DNA from: Roridomyces roridus
Lineage: Eukaryota > Basidiomycota > Agaricomycetes > Agaricales > Mycenaceae
Length of the DNA stretch: 64,000 nucleotides
Reading direction: 5' to 3'
Assembly (NCBI GenBank): GCA_029378245.1
Contig: JARKIF010000114.1
Span: 42,164-106,163, forward strand
A model generated the notes under the pieces. The model saw nothing but the letters and a program-made list of their open reading frames with translations, ran no database searches and had not been told where the DNA came from. The translations under genes were made by a program, and so were the position numbers. Position 1 is the stretch's first letter, and each line of letters begins with the position of its first letter. Positions 35,424 to 47,135 of the stretch are shown here, one piece after another.

Positions 35424-36057
35424 TCAGTCCGAGGTAGAATTATAAGTGATTCTGTTCATCGCGAGATTAAAGCGAGATCCGACAGCACCCTAGAAGCAGT
35501 CAGCGCACACGAAGAGTGGAGACAATGTTCTTACAAAACCAGTTGCATATTCCTCCAAGACCGCGAGTACAAAGTCTCCATTACTGTCACTCTCGCCTAG
35601 ACCAAAGCCACCCGGATTTTTCGAAAAGTCGGGCATGACGAGTTGAGCAGGCGGGAGGTTAGATGGGTTCGGGTTACCTAGAGACCAACGGTGAGTACCC
35701 AAGAACTGAGCATTAGTAAAACAAACCGGGGTAGTTCGGTTCCGCAAAACGGCCAAGATAGTGTCCCTCTGCAAAGTTATTCGACTGGGCAAAGGACGTG
35801 GGTACAGAAGTCAGAAGCCAAACTGTATACTTGAAGGAGGTCAACACGATGCACACTGCCCGAAAGAAAATACCAACGTTGTAGCTAGAAACTCCATAAT
35901 CCGCCATGGTCTGATATTGAAAGTCGAATGCCGCGCCGGGTGCGATGACCGCTCCATCTGCGGGGGAGACAATGGTGCCAGCCGTGCTCTGCCGAGGGGA
36001 AGGTAGAGCCAAGACAAGCGGGAGCAGGGCAAGAGCGGCGACTTTCTGCAGATACAT
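35424..36057 (-). CDS. Small secreted protein, paralog 2 (lineage-specific family)
   Basis: Exons encode about 165 residues beginning with a signal peptide (MYLQKVAALALLPLVLALPS). The mature part starts TIVSPADGAVIAPGAAFDFQ, followed by YQTMADYGVSSYN, YTVWLLTSVPTSF, GHYLGRFAEPNYPGNPNP, LVMPDFSKNPGGFG, FVLAVLEEYATGFGAVGSRF and NLAMNRITYNSTSD. The blocks are collinear with the gene at 31179-31785, and introns fall at equivalent places (after SSYN, after NYPG, after the EEY block). Function unknown. A role in host, wall or substrate contact would be guesswork. Confidence 0.8.
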
Positions 36058-36340
36058 GGGGAGTGGGAGTAGCCAACGGAACCTAGCAATGCGATTGTTT
36101 TAAAGAGTGTCTGCCATGTGAGAAGAGAAGCATGTGGAGTATCAATCTGTGGTCGAGACTCAGAATGAACGCCACAGCGGTGAGCGATGCCCGCCCGACG
36201 TCTAATAAGGGCCGCAGACATTCGACCTGGACTTCAGGGGTTGCTTCGGAAGAGATTGCAGGGTGCTGAAGAAGCAAATCAAGAAAGAAGAGATGCAAAA
36301 CCGAAAAGAGTATCTATCTTGCAAACATACTAAGACAAAC

Positions 36341-37960
36341 CTAAGCGAAATATATAAGGTCATTCTTCTTCTTGCTTTGAACTGGAGACGGACGGTCAGC
36401 AATCGATCAAAATAGAGAAAAGTTCGGCCTACCCTCTGCGATCCCGCTCAGGAAATGCTCGTGACCCAGTTTCGTCGCGCCCTCCCGTAAGGCAATCATC
36501 CCTGCCTCAACACAAACCGCCTTCAGCTGCGCCCCGTTGAATTCGTCCGTGCTCCGCGCCAACTCCTCATAGTTGACATCGCCGGACACAGACATCTTGC
36601 GCGAGTGAATCTCCAGGATGCGGGCACGAGCCGTCTCGTTTGGCAGTGGGAACTCGATCTTGCGATCAAGTCGACCTGAACGCAGAAGGGCAGGGTCCAG
36701 GATGTCGATTCGATTCGTCGCCGCGATCACCTAACACATGAGAACAGGAACGTACCAAAAAGGATAAAACATACTTTGATTCGCTCATCACTGCTGAAGC
36801 CGTCCAATTGGTTGAGGAGCTCCAACATAGTCCGCTGGACTTCTCTGTCACCGCTCTTCTCAGAATCGAAACGCTTGGTGCCGATAGCATCCAGTTCGTC
36901 GATAAAGATGATCGCCGGGGCCTTCTCTTTCGCAAGAGCAAAGGCATCTCGCACAAGTTTGGCACCGTCTCCGATGAACATCTGCACCAGAGAAGGACCA
37001 GCAAGCTTGAGGTAACATGCTTTCGTCTGGGCGGCACAAGCACGAGCGAGAAGAGTTTTGCCAGTTCCTTGCTAATGGTCGGCACAAACTCACGCGTCAG
37101 ACGAACACACGCACCTGGAGGACCGTACATGAGACAGCCCTTGGGAGGTCGGATACCGAGAGTTTTGAACTTGTCCGCTTGCTCCATGGGCAGGACAATA
37201 GCCTCGACAAGTTCCTCAATCTGCTTCTCCAACCCACCAATATCCGTGTAAGTCTCCGTTGGCCGCTCGTCGACTTCCATCGCTTTGACGCGCGAGTCAA
37301 ATTCGGCAGGAAGAGTGTCGAGGACGAGGTAAGAGTCTTTGTTAACACCGACAAGGTCTGAAGGCTGGAGTTTCTCCGAGGGCACCAGACCTATTAACGG
37401 CAGGAAGACGGTTTGTCGAGTCGAGGTCTTGATGACTGCGCATTTTCCTTTGCGCATAGAGTCGAGGTCCTGGTTGGCACCGTCCTCTTCGACCTCGGGA
37501 TCAACGTCAAGAATCTTATACGACGGTAAGCGAACAAGCAGCGAATGGAAAGCACAACAAGATACCTCGACAATGTTTGCGACGAGATACGGAAGGACTT
37601 TATTCTGCTTGACCTTCTCGCCATTGTCCCGAATCTTCTCCTTCATCACACTCTGTTCGTGTTGTAGCCGTAGAGTTTCTGAACGAATGACCTGTAGCAG
37701 TATTGGTCAAACCCCCTGGCCCACGGGAAGAGGACATGGCGCACCTTCATGTCGTTCTCAATGAGGCGCGTTCGTGTGACGATTTCGTCGGTGCTGAGGG
37801 CCATGACGTCCTCTGGAATGTCTGCCCAAGTTTCCTCGGCTGGCTGGTCCGGGGTGGTATCCATTGGGGCCTCATCTCCGGAGGCAGCCTGAGTCGGCGC
37901 GTCCTCGGCCTGCTTCTCTGGGTTTGCTGGGGGGTCGTTTGGGGGCGGGACGGCGGACAT
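36341..37960 (-). CDS. RPT5: 26S proteasome regulatory ATPase subunit RPT5
   Basis: The gene starts [20 protein letters not shown], has an acidic leader, and continues with a coiled coil ([20 protein letters not shown]), an OB domain ([27 protein letters not shown]) and the AAA ATPase. The ATPase shows [74 protein letters not shown], with intron-separated [13 protein letters not shown]. The sequence [20 protein letters not shown] is diagnostic for RPT5. The last exon encodes [13 protein letters not shown] and the stop codon. Rpt5 is one of six ATPases that unfold substrates and open the 20S gate. The C-terminal motif ends Tyr-Phe-Ala rather than the usual Tyr-Tyr-Ala or Phe-Tyr-Ala. Confidence 0.95.
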
Positions 37961-38235
37961 GGTTAACAAGAGCTGAGTAAAGCGCGACGCGCGTCTTGTG
38001 ACAGTCACATTCCCGAAACGGAATTGATGCACAGTAACGTACACCGACTCGATTCAGAGTCGTTTTATTGCGAAAGGCCAGTAGGAATCAAGGTAATAAA
38101 TTATGGGGCAATGCAAATATTACACGCCTGCCCAATTCCCACCATTCATGTTGATACTCTCCATATACGCACCCCACTGATTGACGTTCCTGCAAGGCGC
38201 GGTTCTTTAGACTGCAGAGGACACGACTGAACAGC

Positions 38236-40900
38236 TTACATCAAATCTGCAGGAGCAGCAGTCCACATCCCCATCAGCTCGTCCTGAAGGAACTGGTTTC
38301 CGAAATCAACATTCGGCGTATCCAATGCAGACGTTTCTGCGAGAAGTTGTTCAATACTTGTTTCGGCGGCAAGATGCTCTGGCCGCGACCCCTCCAGAGG
38401 TTCCAGATTAATTGGTAAATCGGTCTCATCCTGGTCTGTGACTAGCAGTTGCTGGATCATCTCGAGCATTCTACCCGCCTGGTGGTATCTGTGCACACAC
38501 CGAATTAAGTAGGCGACCCTCTTGATCCCCTCCGAGAGCACCGACCTTGCTTCAGAACACCTCATGATTTCGATTGCTGCCTGGATATAGGGAAAGTCCT
38601 TCTTGAGGTCCTCCGTATGCCCAGCACGCTTGCAACCATAAAAGTTCAAGAAAAGAATAATAGCGGCCACAAAGGACGAGTGCTGATGATGCTTCAACGG
38701 ATATCCATGCTATAAGTTGAGGGAAGTACCTGCAAGAACGGCAACGCAACCCGCTGGAAGCGATTAATCCAGGCATGTGCAATACACAAGGCAGACCGCG
38801 CGGCGCTGGTGCAAATGGAGAGGGATGACATTGTCAGCGGGTTTTCTTTTTGGATATACGGTCGATGAATCTGGGATCGCCATCAGCGACTGTTCAAGGA
38901 TACATCCAGTCTGCTCACAGTAATTTGAGTGTGGTAATAGCTTGCATAGAGCACGGCAGATTGATCGAAAAAAGACGGCTCCGCCCACGTCTTTTCGGCG
39001 TCCCATCGCACTGTGATTGTGTGGGAAAGCGAATGAAACACGGGATATGGATGCTTACGATGAGACGGTATTGAATCCAAGAAGGCATTCATCGCCGAGT
39101 CGAGCTGGGCAACGGTATCAACCTCCCATCGTGTCCCTGTCCATCCCATCTTTGTCTTTTTCTTCTTCGCAGCATACAGTCGGGACAATGCATCCCCGTG
39201 GATCTTTCTGCAGTCAGCTCATCGTCTATGTCCATCTCCAAAGTACGCACCTCACAGAGTCGCGAGTAACACACGAAAAAAGAGAGCAGGGAAGGCTTTC
39301 CAATTGGCTGTGTAAATCCCTTCTCCCAGTAGTCGTCGTCGATATCCAACGGAGGGTCAAAATTAAAGCTGAATGCGTGGCTGTCAACAGAGGTAAACAG
39401 AGGCGCGCAACAAAGACTTGCTCCTCGACGTGAAACAATGGTGGACACCCCATAAAAGCACACATCATTCCGTCGAGCGCAAAGACGGACCAAAATGCTC
39501 GATTCCACAACTCGTCTTCGAATGTATGTGGTCCATTCTCTGGCTTTGGTCTGGGGTGCCGGTTTCGGTGCTCGAGGCAATATATTCCAAGGCCCTATAT
39601 GGATCAGGCACCAGCGAGTTTGAAAGTCAACCGTCTGACCACGTATAATTTGATGTTGTAAGGGGATGATGCCCCCATTGCAAACATGGCCATGAGCTGG
39701 AATACGATGTAAGGTCCAACACAGTGTAGAAAGATCAAAACTGACGCAGTAAAATTGCACGTCATGGACATTTGGCTCAAAAAACCTGCGAGTAATCTGC
39801 ACTTGTGCAACAAAGTTCCATCCAGAGCCGAGGGGAGACGTTTCGCCAGGAATCAACACTCTTGGATCGTCTGAATACTAAAGCAAACACTTGGTATCAT
39901 CTTAAGAAACCGGTCGTAAGGGCATACCCGCGATGCGACAGCCAAGACGGCCAATAGTACCGCCCCGAATCTGGGATCCGAAAGTTGACGTTGTTCAGCC
40001 AGGGATTGCTTGAATGAATGACGGTGTAGGACAGGGAAAGTGGCATGCACATTGATGAAATAGAGCTGGATAAGCGAGTCGATGAGGTCGTCTGGGGGAA
40101 ATACATATGATGGTGATTCGTGGCGCAGCCTTTGCTCCCACTTGCGGTCGCCATGGTCAAGCAAAGGTTCGAGATCGCATAGCAAGACGCACAGGCAAAG
40201 GCTCCCAATAAATCCGGCGGCGCAGTTCCCAAGTCCGCACCGGAGATGGTGTGACAACTTGGCCGTGATACTTTTCCTTCTCCTATAAAAACAGATGAGC
40301 GAGTGAATGCCAGTCGACGAGCGTGTTACATCGATGGCACTGCTGAGAAGGCCAAAGCTACTTCCCACAGTAAAGAACTTGCTCTTATTGAGACCTGTGA
40401 TGGAAATGTGGCGAAAAGAATCGGCCAGCTCGTTTGAAGCGTCTTCCTCGCGCGTCGCGGAGACCGAGTCGAGGCTCTCTGGAGAACCATGGAAAATCGA
40501 CGGAGACTCAGGACGTTCATGCACCGAGTCCAAAGGGCGGGAGCATTGAGAGCAGAGTCTTGATCTGAGTCGGGCTTCCAGGACCTCGATCTGTTTCTTC
40601 AGCTCTTCCACCAACCTGAGGCAATTAGATATGAAGCCAAGGCAAAGTGTCTGGCCTACTTGTTCTTGGGTCCACGCTGTTGTACGGGAGTGTGATGCGT
40701 GCATTCGAGACCAAATTCGAGGCAGCGAGAACATCGCGTATTGGGTCCTGCACCATCACCTGTTGTATTCTAGATATCCCAGTCGAATGCAGATTATCTC
40801 TCACATCGAGCTATTACCACGGTGAGTGCAAGAATGCAAGCATAACTGCAGTATGACTTTTACGTCTTCGACAAGCGTCGCACGCTGCGCTAGAAGACAT
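38236..40900 (-). CDS. Zn2Cys6 zinc-cluster transcription factor with fungal_trans domain
   Basis: The N-terminal cluster is spread over three short exons: MSSSAACDACRRRK, TRC, then DGAGPNTRCSRCLEFGLECT. Together they show all six cysteines in the usual spacing. A basic linker (HHTPVQQRGPKNK) and a dimerisation helix (LVEELKKQIEVLEARLRS) follow. The fungal-specific regulatory domain is recognised by LIQLYFINVHATFPVLHRHS and FGAVLLAVLAVASRVCPYD, plus an ATPase-like middle region with CRLLAGFLSQMSM-type helices read across introns. The tail ends with DFGNQFLQDELMGMWTAAP. The protein should bind CGG-containing sites as a dimer and regulate a metabolic pathway; the target genes are not indicated by the neighbours. 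Confidence 0.88.
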
Positions 40901-41028
40901 CGAGGTATAGTGACTGTATTATCTCCTCTTTGAGTGGGGATGTCGTCGATACAAAACTGAGGTGGTTGGAACGTGAAATTGATTGACAGCTTCACCGCCA
41001 CCGGCGCTATCGGCCCTCACATCCGACT

Positions 41029-41633
41029 TCATTCCACCTTCAGCGCACCTGGCGCGAGCTCATACGACACCCCCGACGGCTGGAATCCCAACCCGACATA
41101 TCTGCAACTTATGTAACGCTGGCTTGAAAAACAAGTGCGAAAAGGCACTCACAGATCCACCGCTCTCCCACTCGCAAACAAAAGCCACTTCCATTTCGTG
41201 CTATCGCTGCTCACCACATCGTCCGTCACCGCTGGATCCGCAGATTGCGTGAACGCTGCGACGACGAGAGCCTTGCCCAGTCCCTTGGACCTGTATTCCG
41301 GGAGGACGAACACGTCTGCCAGATACGCGAAACTGTCGTAGAATTCAAGTCTACTTGCTTTCCTGCAAAACTTTGTACAAACCGTTCACCGTCACTGACA
41401 ACTCGTGCAAAACCAACCAGCGTCTCGTCTTCACCTTGACCATGAAAGACGCCAAAACAAATCCACGCCCCAGAAATCTGACGGTCGATGACTGCCTGCG
41501 ATCGACCCTTGTTCCAATACACCTCGGGAGATTCAGCTAGAAATTGATGTACGACGCGGCGATTGGCCGTGGACTGGAAGAGAGCGGGAGATGTCCTCGA
41601 GTTGCGGATGGTGAAACCGGGCACGGGAGACAT
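41029..41633 (-). CDS. GNAT-family N-acetyltransferase
   Basis: Three exons join as MSPVPGFTIRNSRTSPALFQ, VHQFLAESPEVYWNKGRSQ, WICFGVFHGQGEDETLVGFA, RVVSDGER, then FAYLADVFVLPEYRSKGLGK and ALVVAAF, and finally DLYVGLGFQPSGVSYELAPG. Motif A of GNAT enzymes (V-x-P-x-Y-R-x-K-G-L-G-K) is intact for acetyl-CoA binding, and the C-terminal LYVGLGF matches motif B. The middle part of the fold is shorter than usual (TQSADPAVTDDVVSSDSTKW). The acceptor substrate is unknown. The gene ends 128 bp from the start of the zinc-cluster gene. Confidence 0.8.
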
Positions 41634-42247
41634 GGGTGAGCGGACACAAGTCTTGATCTTGAACTGACTCGACTCGGTGAACTGCGGACGTCCGACCTTT
41701 TTTCAAGATGCCTACTCGCCATTTCTCTTAACGCGCAAGAAAACAATACAAGAATGACCCAGCGCCCGCGGCGCGATTCGTGTATGGTGCCAATCGTAGG
41801 TAGGGTACAGTAGTGATGTTGCCTATTGATACATGCATTGTGTAGGGCGAGAAAAACCAGAACCAGAAGAAAACCCAATGAGGCCCTTGTGTAAATGATA
41901 GCGATTTGTTTGTAAAGCGGTAAAAGAGTGTGACAACAGCATTTGGCGTTCTTGCTTGTTTCGTATATGACAAGAGAGAACCTGTCGTGTCGTGGCGCGC
42001 AGCCGCCACTGCTTCAACTGCGAACAACACATGAGCTCACAAGAACCAGAGGAGTGGGAAAAAAACGCACACGACTATGTGCAGAGGATAATAGCCCCCA
42101 GACCTCCCTGTGCATGTCGCGTGTTTAAGAATGCATAGTTCGTTCGTGAATGGCATCTCGTCTCTGCCCAGCAGACGTTTGTCTCTGACGTGCAATCCGT
42201 ATATCACTGGCATTTTGGTGGTGGTGAGACGATTTTTTCTTCGTATA
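41634..42247. other. Intergenic region without a supported gene
   Basis: About 610 bp between the GNAT start and the YTH gene stop, both on the minus strand. It should hold the GNAT promoter and the 3' UTR of the YTH gene. No conserved open frame or structured RNA was recognised. Confidence 0.45.
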
Positions 42248-45142
42248 TCATGATCGTGTCGTCGTCGTCGTCGTCGCCGCCTCCCCCTGCTGCTCACGCA
42301 GATAAGCCCTCCATTCCTCCAAGAGCGCCTGCCCTACCCCCGGCTCCAGCTCCGTCCCATCCCGCGACACCTTCACTTCCCTATCGTGATTCCAGGGATT
42401 GCGAATATGTCGCGTTCTCGTAAACGGAAGCCGCTCCGTGCAGAGCCATTGTAGAGCAAAGTTCTGCCCCCAACCCTCAGCAGCACCCTCCTCCTGCGCC
42501 TGCCCTTCCTCCGGCACGCGACCCAATTCCTCCGTCCCCTCCGGCACGTTCCGCATGGCACGAAACGGCGCAGCCTCGTCCAGCTCAATCTGGGGCTCAG
42601 GAGGTGGACGCCGAGCATACCCATCAAGACTATACGAAGGCCCAGCATCGACACCGCTAAACCCACGCTGCGGCCGCCCGAGCACCGCCGGTGCGGTATT
42701 CGCGTGTCCCAGCCTCCTGGGATCTGCACCTGGAGCGGCCGGGCTCGTTGCTGATAGTGGTGCAGGCGAATCATCGACGAGGTGGGCGCCGGCGCTCAGA
42801 ATCGGTTGAGGGATCTGATGCACCGAGGAAGAATCTCCATGTGGGACAGGGTGTGAAGCGATCGCGGCAGGTGGTGCTCGCTCCCGCCCGGCACTAGGTG
42901 ACGAACCAGGAGAAGAAAGCGGTGGACTCCTAGCCGCCCACGTGACCCTTGACCCCGAGCTCCCGGTCTCCGCTTGCCCCACAGGACGCGACATCCTGAA
43001 AAAGGTGCTTATCAGTCCAACGGTTCTCACAGAGGGGATGGATCGTCGTACCTTGCATACCCGTAAAACTCGCCACTCTTGTTAACGCTGAAGATGAGGA
43101 AAACGTCCTTCGCGGTCCGGAACGCTTGGTCGAGCACGCCCTCGTTGTGCCTTTGTGTCGCCCACACACCTGTGCGTACCGAGAGGTCCAGGTCGTCCTA
43201 TTCAAAACATGACGTTAGTGGCCAAGATAAGCCCCAGTAAAAATAAGCGCACCCTTGTGAGACTCTTCAAAATAAAGTACCTCTGCGGAAAGTGGCGCAC
43301 AAGGAGACTCGAGTTGGTACTCGCACCACTGGCATGCGAGCCACCCCCACTACTCGCCGAACCGTGCGTGTGTGGTCGGAGCGGCGGGCGAGTGGGCTCC
43401 TCGTCACCAGAGTAGAGAGACAGAGCGCTGAGTTGCGACGCCGCGCTCTCGCTGCTCTCGTCATCCGTCGCCGCCTCGCTTGCCCTTTGTTTGCCTCTGC
43501 TTGCAGTAGCAGCAGCAGCAGCCTTGTCCCTCACATACTTTGTATGCAGTCCCATTCCTCGCTGTCCACCCACACCAGCACGTAAATCATCGTCCCTTCT
43601 TCGCACGCGACAGACCAGCCTGGCACACCGCGGATCCGCTGGCCGCAGTGGCAAGCCGTTGAAGCGAGCGATGGAAGCCTCCAAGGCGGACTCTGTGTCG
43701 TAGTTGATAAATGCACAGGAGGAGCGCGAGATGAGGAATATGCTGAGGACGCCTGAGACTTCGGTGCCCACGGATTGGGTGGGCTCACGCTCGCTGGATG
43801 CCGATGTCGACGCGGTATCCGAAGCAGCTGAAGAGGATGTCGCACTTGAAGCGGTCGCAGTGAAAAACCGCCACAGTTCGTCGTGGCCTGCATCACTGGG
43901 CACATTGCCTGCCCACATAACCCACTCGGAACGATGCGCAGGCGGGTTGGGATGGTACGGCCGCCTTACGAGCGGTCTGGGGAGTGCCGGTGGCGGACTC
44001 GAGGCAGAAGACGAAGGTGTCGATGCCCGAGCGTATGTGGGCGAGCCAAGGTACTGTTGCTGAAGTGGAGTTGGAGACGATTCCGGATGCTGCACGGGGG
44101 ACACCGGGTTGCCGTAGAAATACGGTGCTGGAGAGGTATTTTGTTGCTGGCTTTCGTACGGCGAGGGCGGCGGTGGCTGCTGCGCCTGCTGTTGGGGAGG
44201 CGGGGAAGGAACAAACCACCAGGTCCCACTGGGGTTCTCGGCATCCTGTGGTGGTCCCGTGGACGCGTGTTGTGGCGAGGGATACGACCCGTATGGGCTC
44301 GCCTGTTGGTACACACCGTGTGGGGGATACATCGTAGGCGGTGAAGCGAACGAGGCAGGCTGCTGGTAACCCGAATACGAAGGGGAAATTGGTGGAACGT
44401 AGCGATAGGCAGTAGGCGGAGGCTGAGGTGTCTGAGAAGCGTAGGGTTGCGTGTCTGGAGAGTACTGCTGGGCGTAAGAGGCGATTGTAGGGAAGCCCGC
44501 GTGTATAGATTGGGGCGGGTAGGGCATGTTGATCGGAGGCTGGGCGGACATCGTGTATTGTCCGCCGTAGGCTGCATGGGGAGGAGCGTACTGGGGGGTG
44601 ACGTAGACGGGGGCATTATAGTTCTGAGGCGACTCGGGAGGTGGTGGTGCATTGGGAATGGGAGCAGCATGGCGACGCTGCTGCGGCTGACGACGCGAGG
44701 AGCCTGCACGTGGCTGCTCAGAGCCTCCGCGGGGCATAAATCCTTCCCGTTGTTTCAGATAAGCCGCGGTCTCAGTCTGCGAAGGTGTAAATACATAAAC
44801 AGCTGGAATTATTGTCAAGCTTGCAACTCGGCGTAAAAACACGGAAAAAAGACGTACAGGCGGGGTCCAGGGAGTGATCGGGACGATCTTCTAGCAGGAA
44901 AAAGAGTAAGGGCAGGGCATGGAAAACGAAGGAGGGGGAATGGGTAAAGGACAGAGGGAAGAAGCGACTGATGCCGATGGCAGGCGCGACCACGTGCAAA
45001 ACAAAAGAAGTATAAGTAAAGAAACCGTACCATAAACCGTTCCGTTAGCATCATACCGGGGGTCCCCATTGACCGAGTCCAGCGCGAGACTGTGGAGTGA
45101 GAGCTTGGGAGTGTCTGGGGCTTCGTACGGCGACTCGGCCAT
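42248..45142 (-). CDS. RRM plus YTH-domain RNA-binding protein (m6A-reader type)
   Basis: The start MAESPYEAPDTPKLSLHSLA is joined through small exons (KIVPITPWTPP) to a long Pro/Gln/Tyr-rich disordered region. An RRM follows (SEWVMWAGNVPSDAGHDELW, CAFINYDTESALEASIARFN, with a Ser/Ala insert). After a Ser-rich spacer comes a YTH domain: RYFILKSL, DLDLSVRTGVWATQRHNEGV, AFRTAKDVFLIFSVNKSGEF, YGYARM, then QNFALQWLCTERLPFTRTRH and IRNPWNHDREVKVSRDGTEL. GVWATQ supplies the first aromatic-cage Trp, and SRVTW is a candidate for the second. YTH domains bind N6-methyladenosine in RNA. About 150 disordered residues split the YTH fold between the YARM strand and the QWLC strand. The C-terminus is a Thr run encoded by a (GTC)n-like tract. 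Confidence 0.88.
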
Positions 45143-45610
45143 GGTGGAAAGTGTTGGTGGTCTGCGCGCAACCATTTCTCTAACGATAGATTGTCCGTGG
45201 AAGTCGACAGGAATTAAAAATACTTGGAAGATTGTGTATGTGGAACAGAGAGAATGTGAGGACCTCTTTATGTACCTCCCCGCGTGCTTCACGTGCCATG
45301 ATGTCATGCAATCCGACTGCTCGCTATAGTATCCGGTCTATCCCTGCTTATCCAGACATAGAACCGGCATATAGGCCTACAGAATTTACCTAGTCCGTCT
45401 CCTGTCTCAGCATACAAGCACTGTGTCTCACATATACAAGCAGCGGGATTTTTCATTCGATTTTGGTTCAGCTGTGAATCCGAGACGGTCTTATTGCAGT
45501 CTTCCCACTCCGATCCAGCGCCGTCATCATGCATTCATGATCGGCACGAGGCGAAGATCGGCACAAGGCCATACGGTATCTCAAAGATTTTCCGGGAAAG
45601 TCTGGAATAT
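45143..45610. other. Intergenic region without a supported gene
   Basis: About 470 bp upstream of the YTH start codon and downstream of the SDR stop, both on minus. It should include the YTH promoter. No other feature was recognised. Confidence 0.4.
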
Positions 45611-46899
45611 TCAAGGCTCCGCGACCAAACGTATCTGTTCCTCAGCCCACTCCCACAACTCCTTTCCCGCAGCTGAATCTTGAGCCGCTGGCTCCATCTT
45701 CCCGACGCGTGCCCACGGGATGAGATACTAGTGGAGAAGATTAGAACCCATTGCGAATGATTTGTGATCAAAACGAATGCCTACCTTTCCACCTAGTGTC
45801 GCACCCTCTTCGGTCGTTCCTGCCCACAATTGAGTCAGAGCGCCGTAAGGAACGGGATGAAGAGTCCAATTCTGCAGGGATTCATTCAGGCTACGAGTTG
45901 CTTGGTTGACGAAAGTCAAATACCATGAGCGAGCGAACAAAGCCTGGGATATGGCGCTGCAAATCGGTCTTAAGGTTTCCTGGGTTCAAAGACACGGATA
46001 CAATGCCCTGGTCAGAGTACCGCCGAGACAATTCGTTACTGAATACGACGTTCCCCCATTTGCTCTGGGCGTACAGCCGACTTGTGCCCAGTTTGACTCT
46101 GGCCGGACTCTCCTTGACCGTGTTGTAATTGATGCTATGGCAGAGGGTGGATGCCAGAGAGGAAGTGTTGACCACTCGAGCGGGTTTTCCGGGGCTCGCG
46201 GTGGCAAGGAGAAGTGGAAGTAGGAGGTTCGTGAGATAGAAATGTCCTAGACTGGCGGGTGAGCGAAGAAACCGAGATGGCGAAAGTCATACCGAGCACA
46301 TTGGTACCAAATTGAAGATCGTACTTTTGTGCGGTAAGTTGTTCAACCGGCGGAATCTAAGCAAGGTTAAGAACTTCTTTGGCCACTATAAGGTGTAGCA
46401 ATATACCATCACGCCTCTGACCACAAATTGAATTCATATTCAATGTGGCAGAACGCGCAACTCACCCGTTATTGAACAAGACATGGAGCTGGCTCTCTTT
46501 CCTACGCATACTCAGAAGGAGAGTGGAAAGAACAAGGGTTCATACTGATTAAATTCCTCGGCGGCACGTTTAATGGAGGGCAAGTCCGCTAAATCGACGT
46601 GAAGGAAGAGAGCTGGTGAACGTTGAGGTACAGGCCAGTCTATACAGAATAACCCACAAACCTTCTTTCCCAGTTTGAGACTGCAATTCCTTGATAGCTT
46701 CCTTGGCTTTCTCTTCACTCCGCCCCGCAATGTACACCTTGGCGTTATGCTCAAGTAGGGCCTTGACTGTTTCTTTGCCGATGCCAGAGTAACCCCCGGT
46801 GACGATGATGACTTGAGAATTCAAGTCCGGAATGTCATTGACGGAGAACTTGGACTTGGGCGGAAAGCTTTGGTTGACGGAGGAGAACAAGACACCCAT
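45611..46899 (-). CDS. Short-chain dehydrogenase/reductase, retinol-dehydrogenase-like
   Basis: Several small exons join as MGVLFSSVNQSFPPKSKFSV, IPDLNSQVIIVTGGYSGIGK (the TGxxxGIG cofactor loop), ETVKALLEHNAKVYIAGRSE, LFLHVDLADLPSIKRAAEEF, LHVLFNN-GVMIPPVEQLTAQ, FGTNVLG-HFYLTNLLLPLLL, ARVVNTSSLAS and SRLYAQSKWGNVVFSNELSR, which holds the catalytic YxxxK pair. SVSLNPGNLKTDLQRH follows. The Ser of NTSS completes the triad. The enzyme should oxidise or reduce an alcohol/ketone using NAD(P)(H); the Arg in AGRSE favours NADPH. The C-terminus (KELWEWAEEQIRLVAEP) is typical of fungal SDRs of this type. Substrate unknown. Confidence 0.86.
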
Positions 46900-47135
46900 G
46901 GTACAGTGGGAAAAATTGCCATAGTATTCATAACGGATGAGAACAAGAGACCTGGGAAAGTTGCCATAGTACTGGCAATACTGCCGCCGCAGGCCCAAGC
47001 AGAGCCGTCTGAAATCCTTTCAAGGGCGCTGCGCGAGATAATAAGCTGGAGTCGGATTACTACACGAGACGGCGGAAGAAGAAAGGCGTACTAATCAGTG
47101 GTACGTCATCTTCTTCGTCCTCTCCTCTTCTCAGA

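Noticed and set aside
42256..42285. GTC trinucleotide run as a possible unstable repeat
   Set aside because: Short, coding, and located in the Thr-rich end of the YTH protein.
43883..44344. Plus-strand open frames opposite the YTH gene
   Set aside because: Arg/Gly-rich shadows of the Pro/Gln-rich disordered region on the minus strand.
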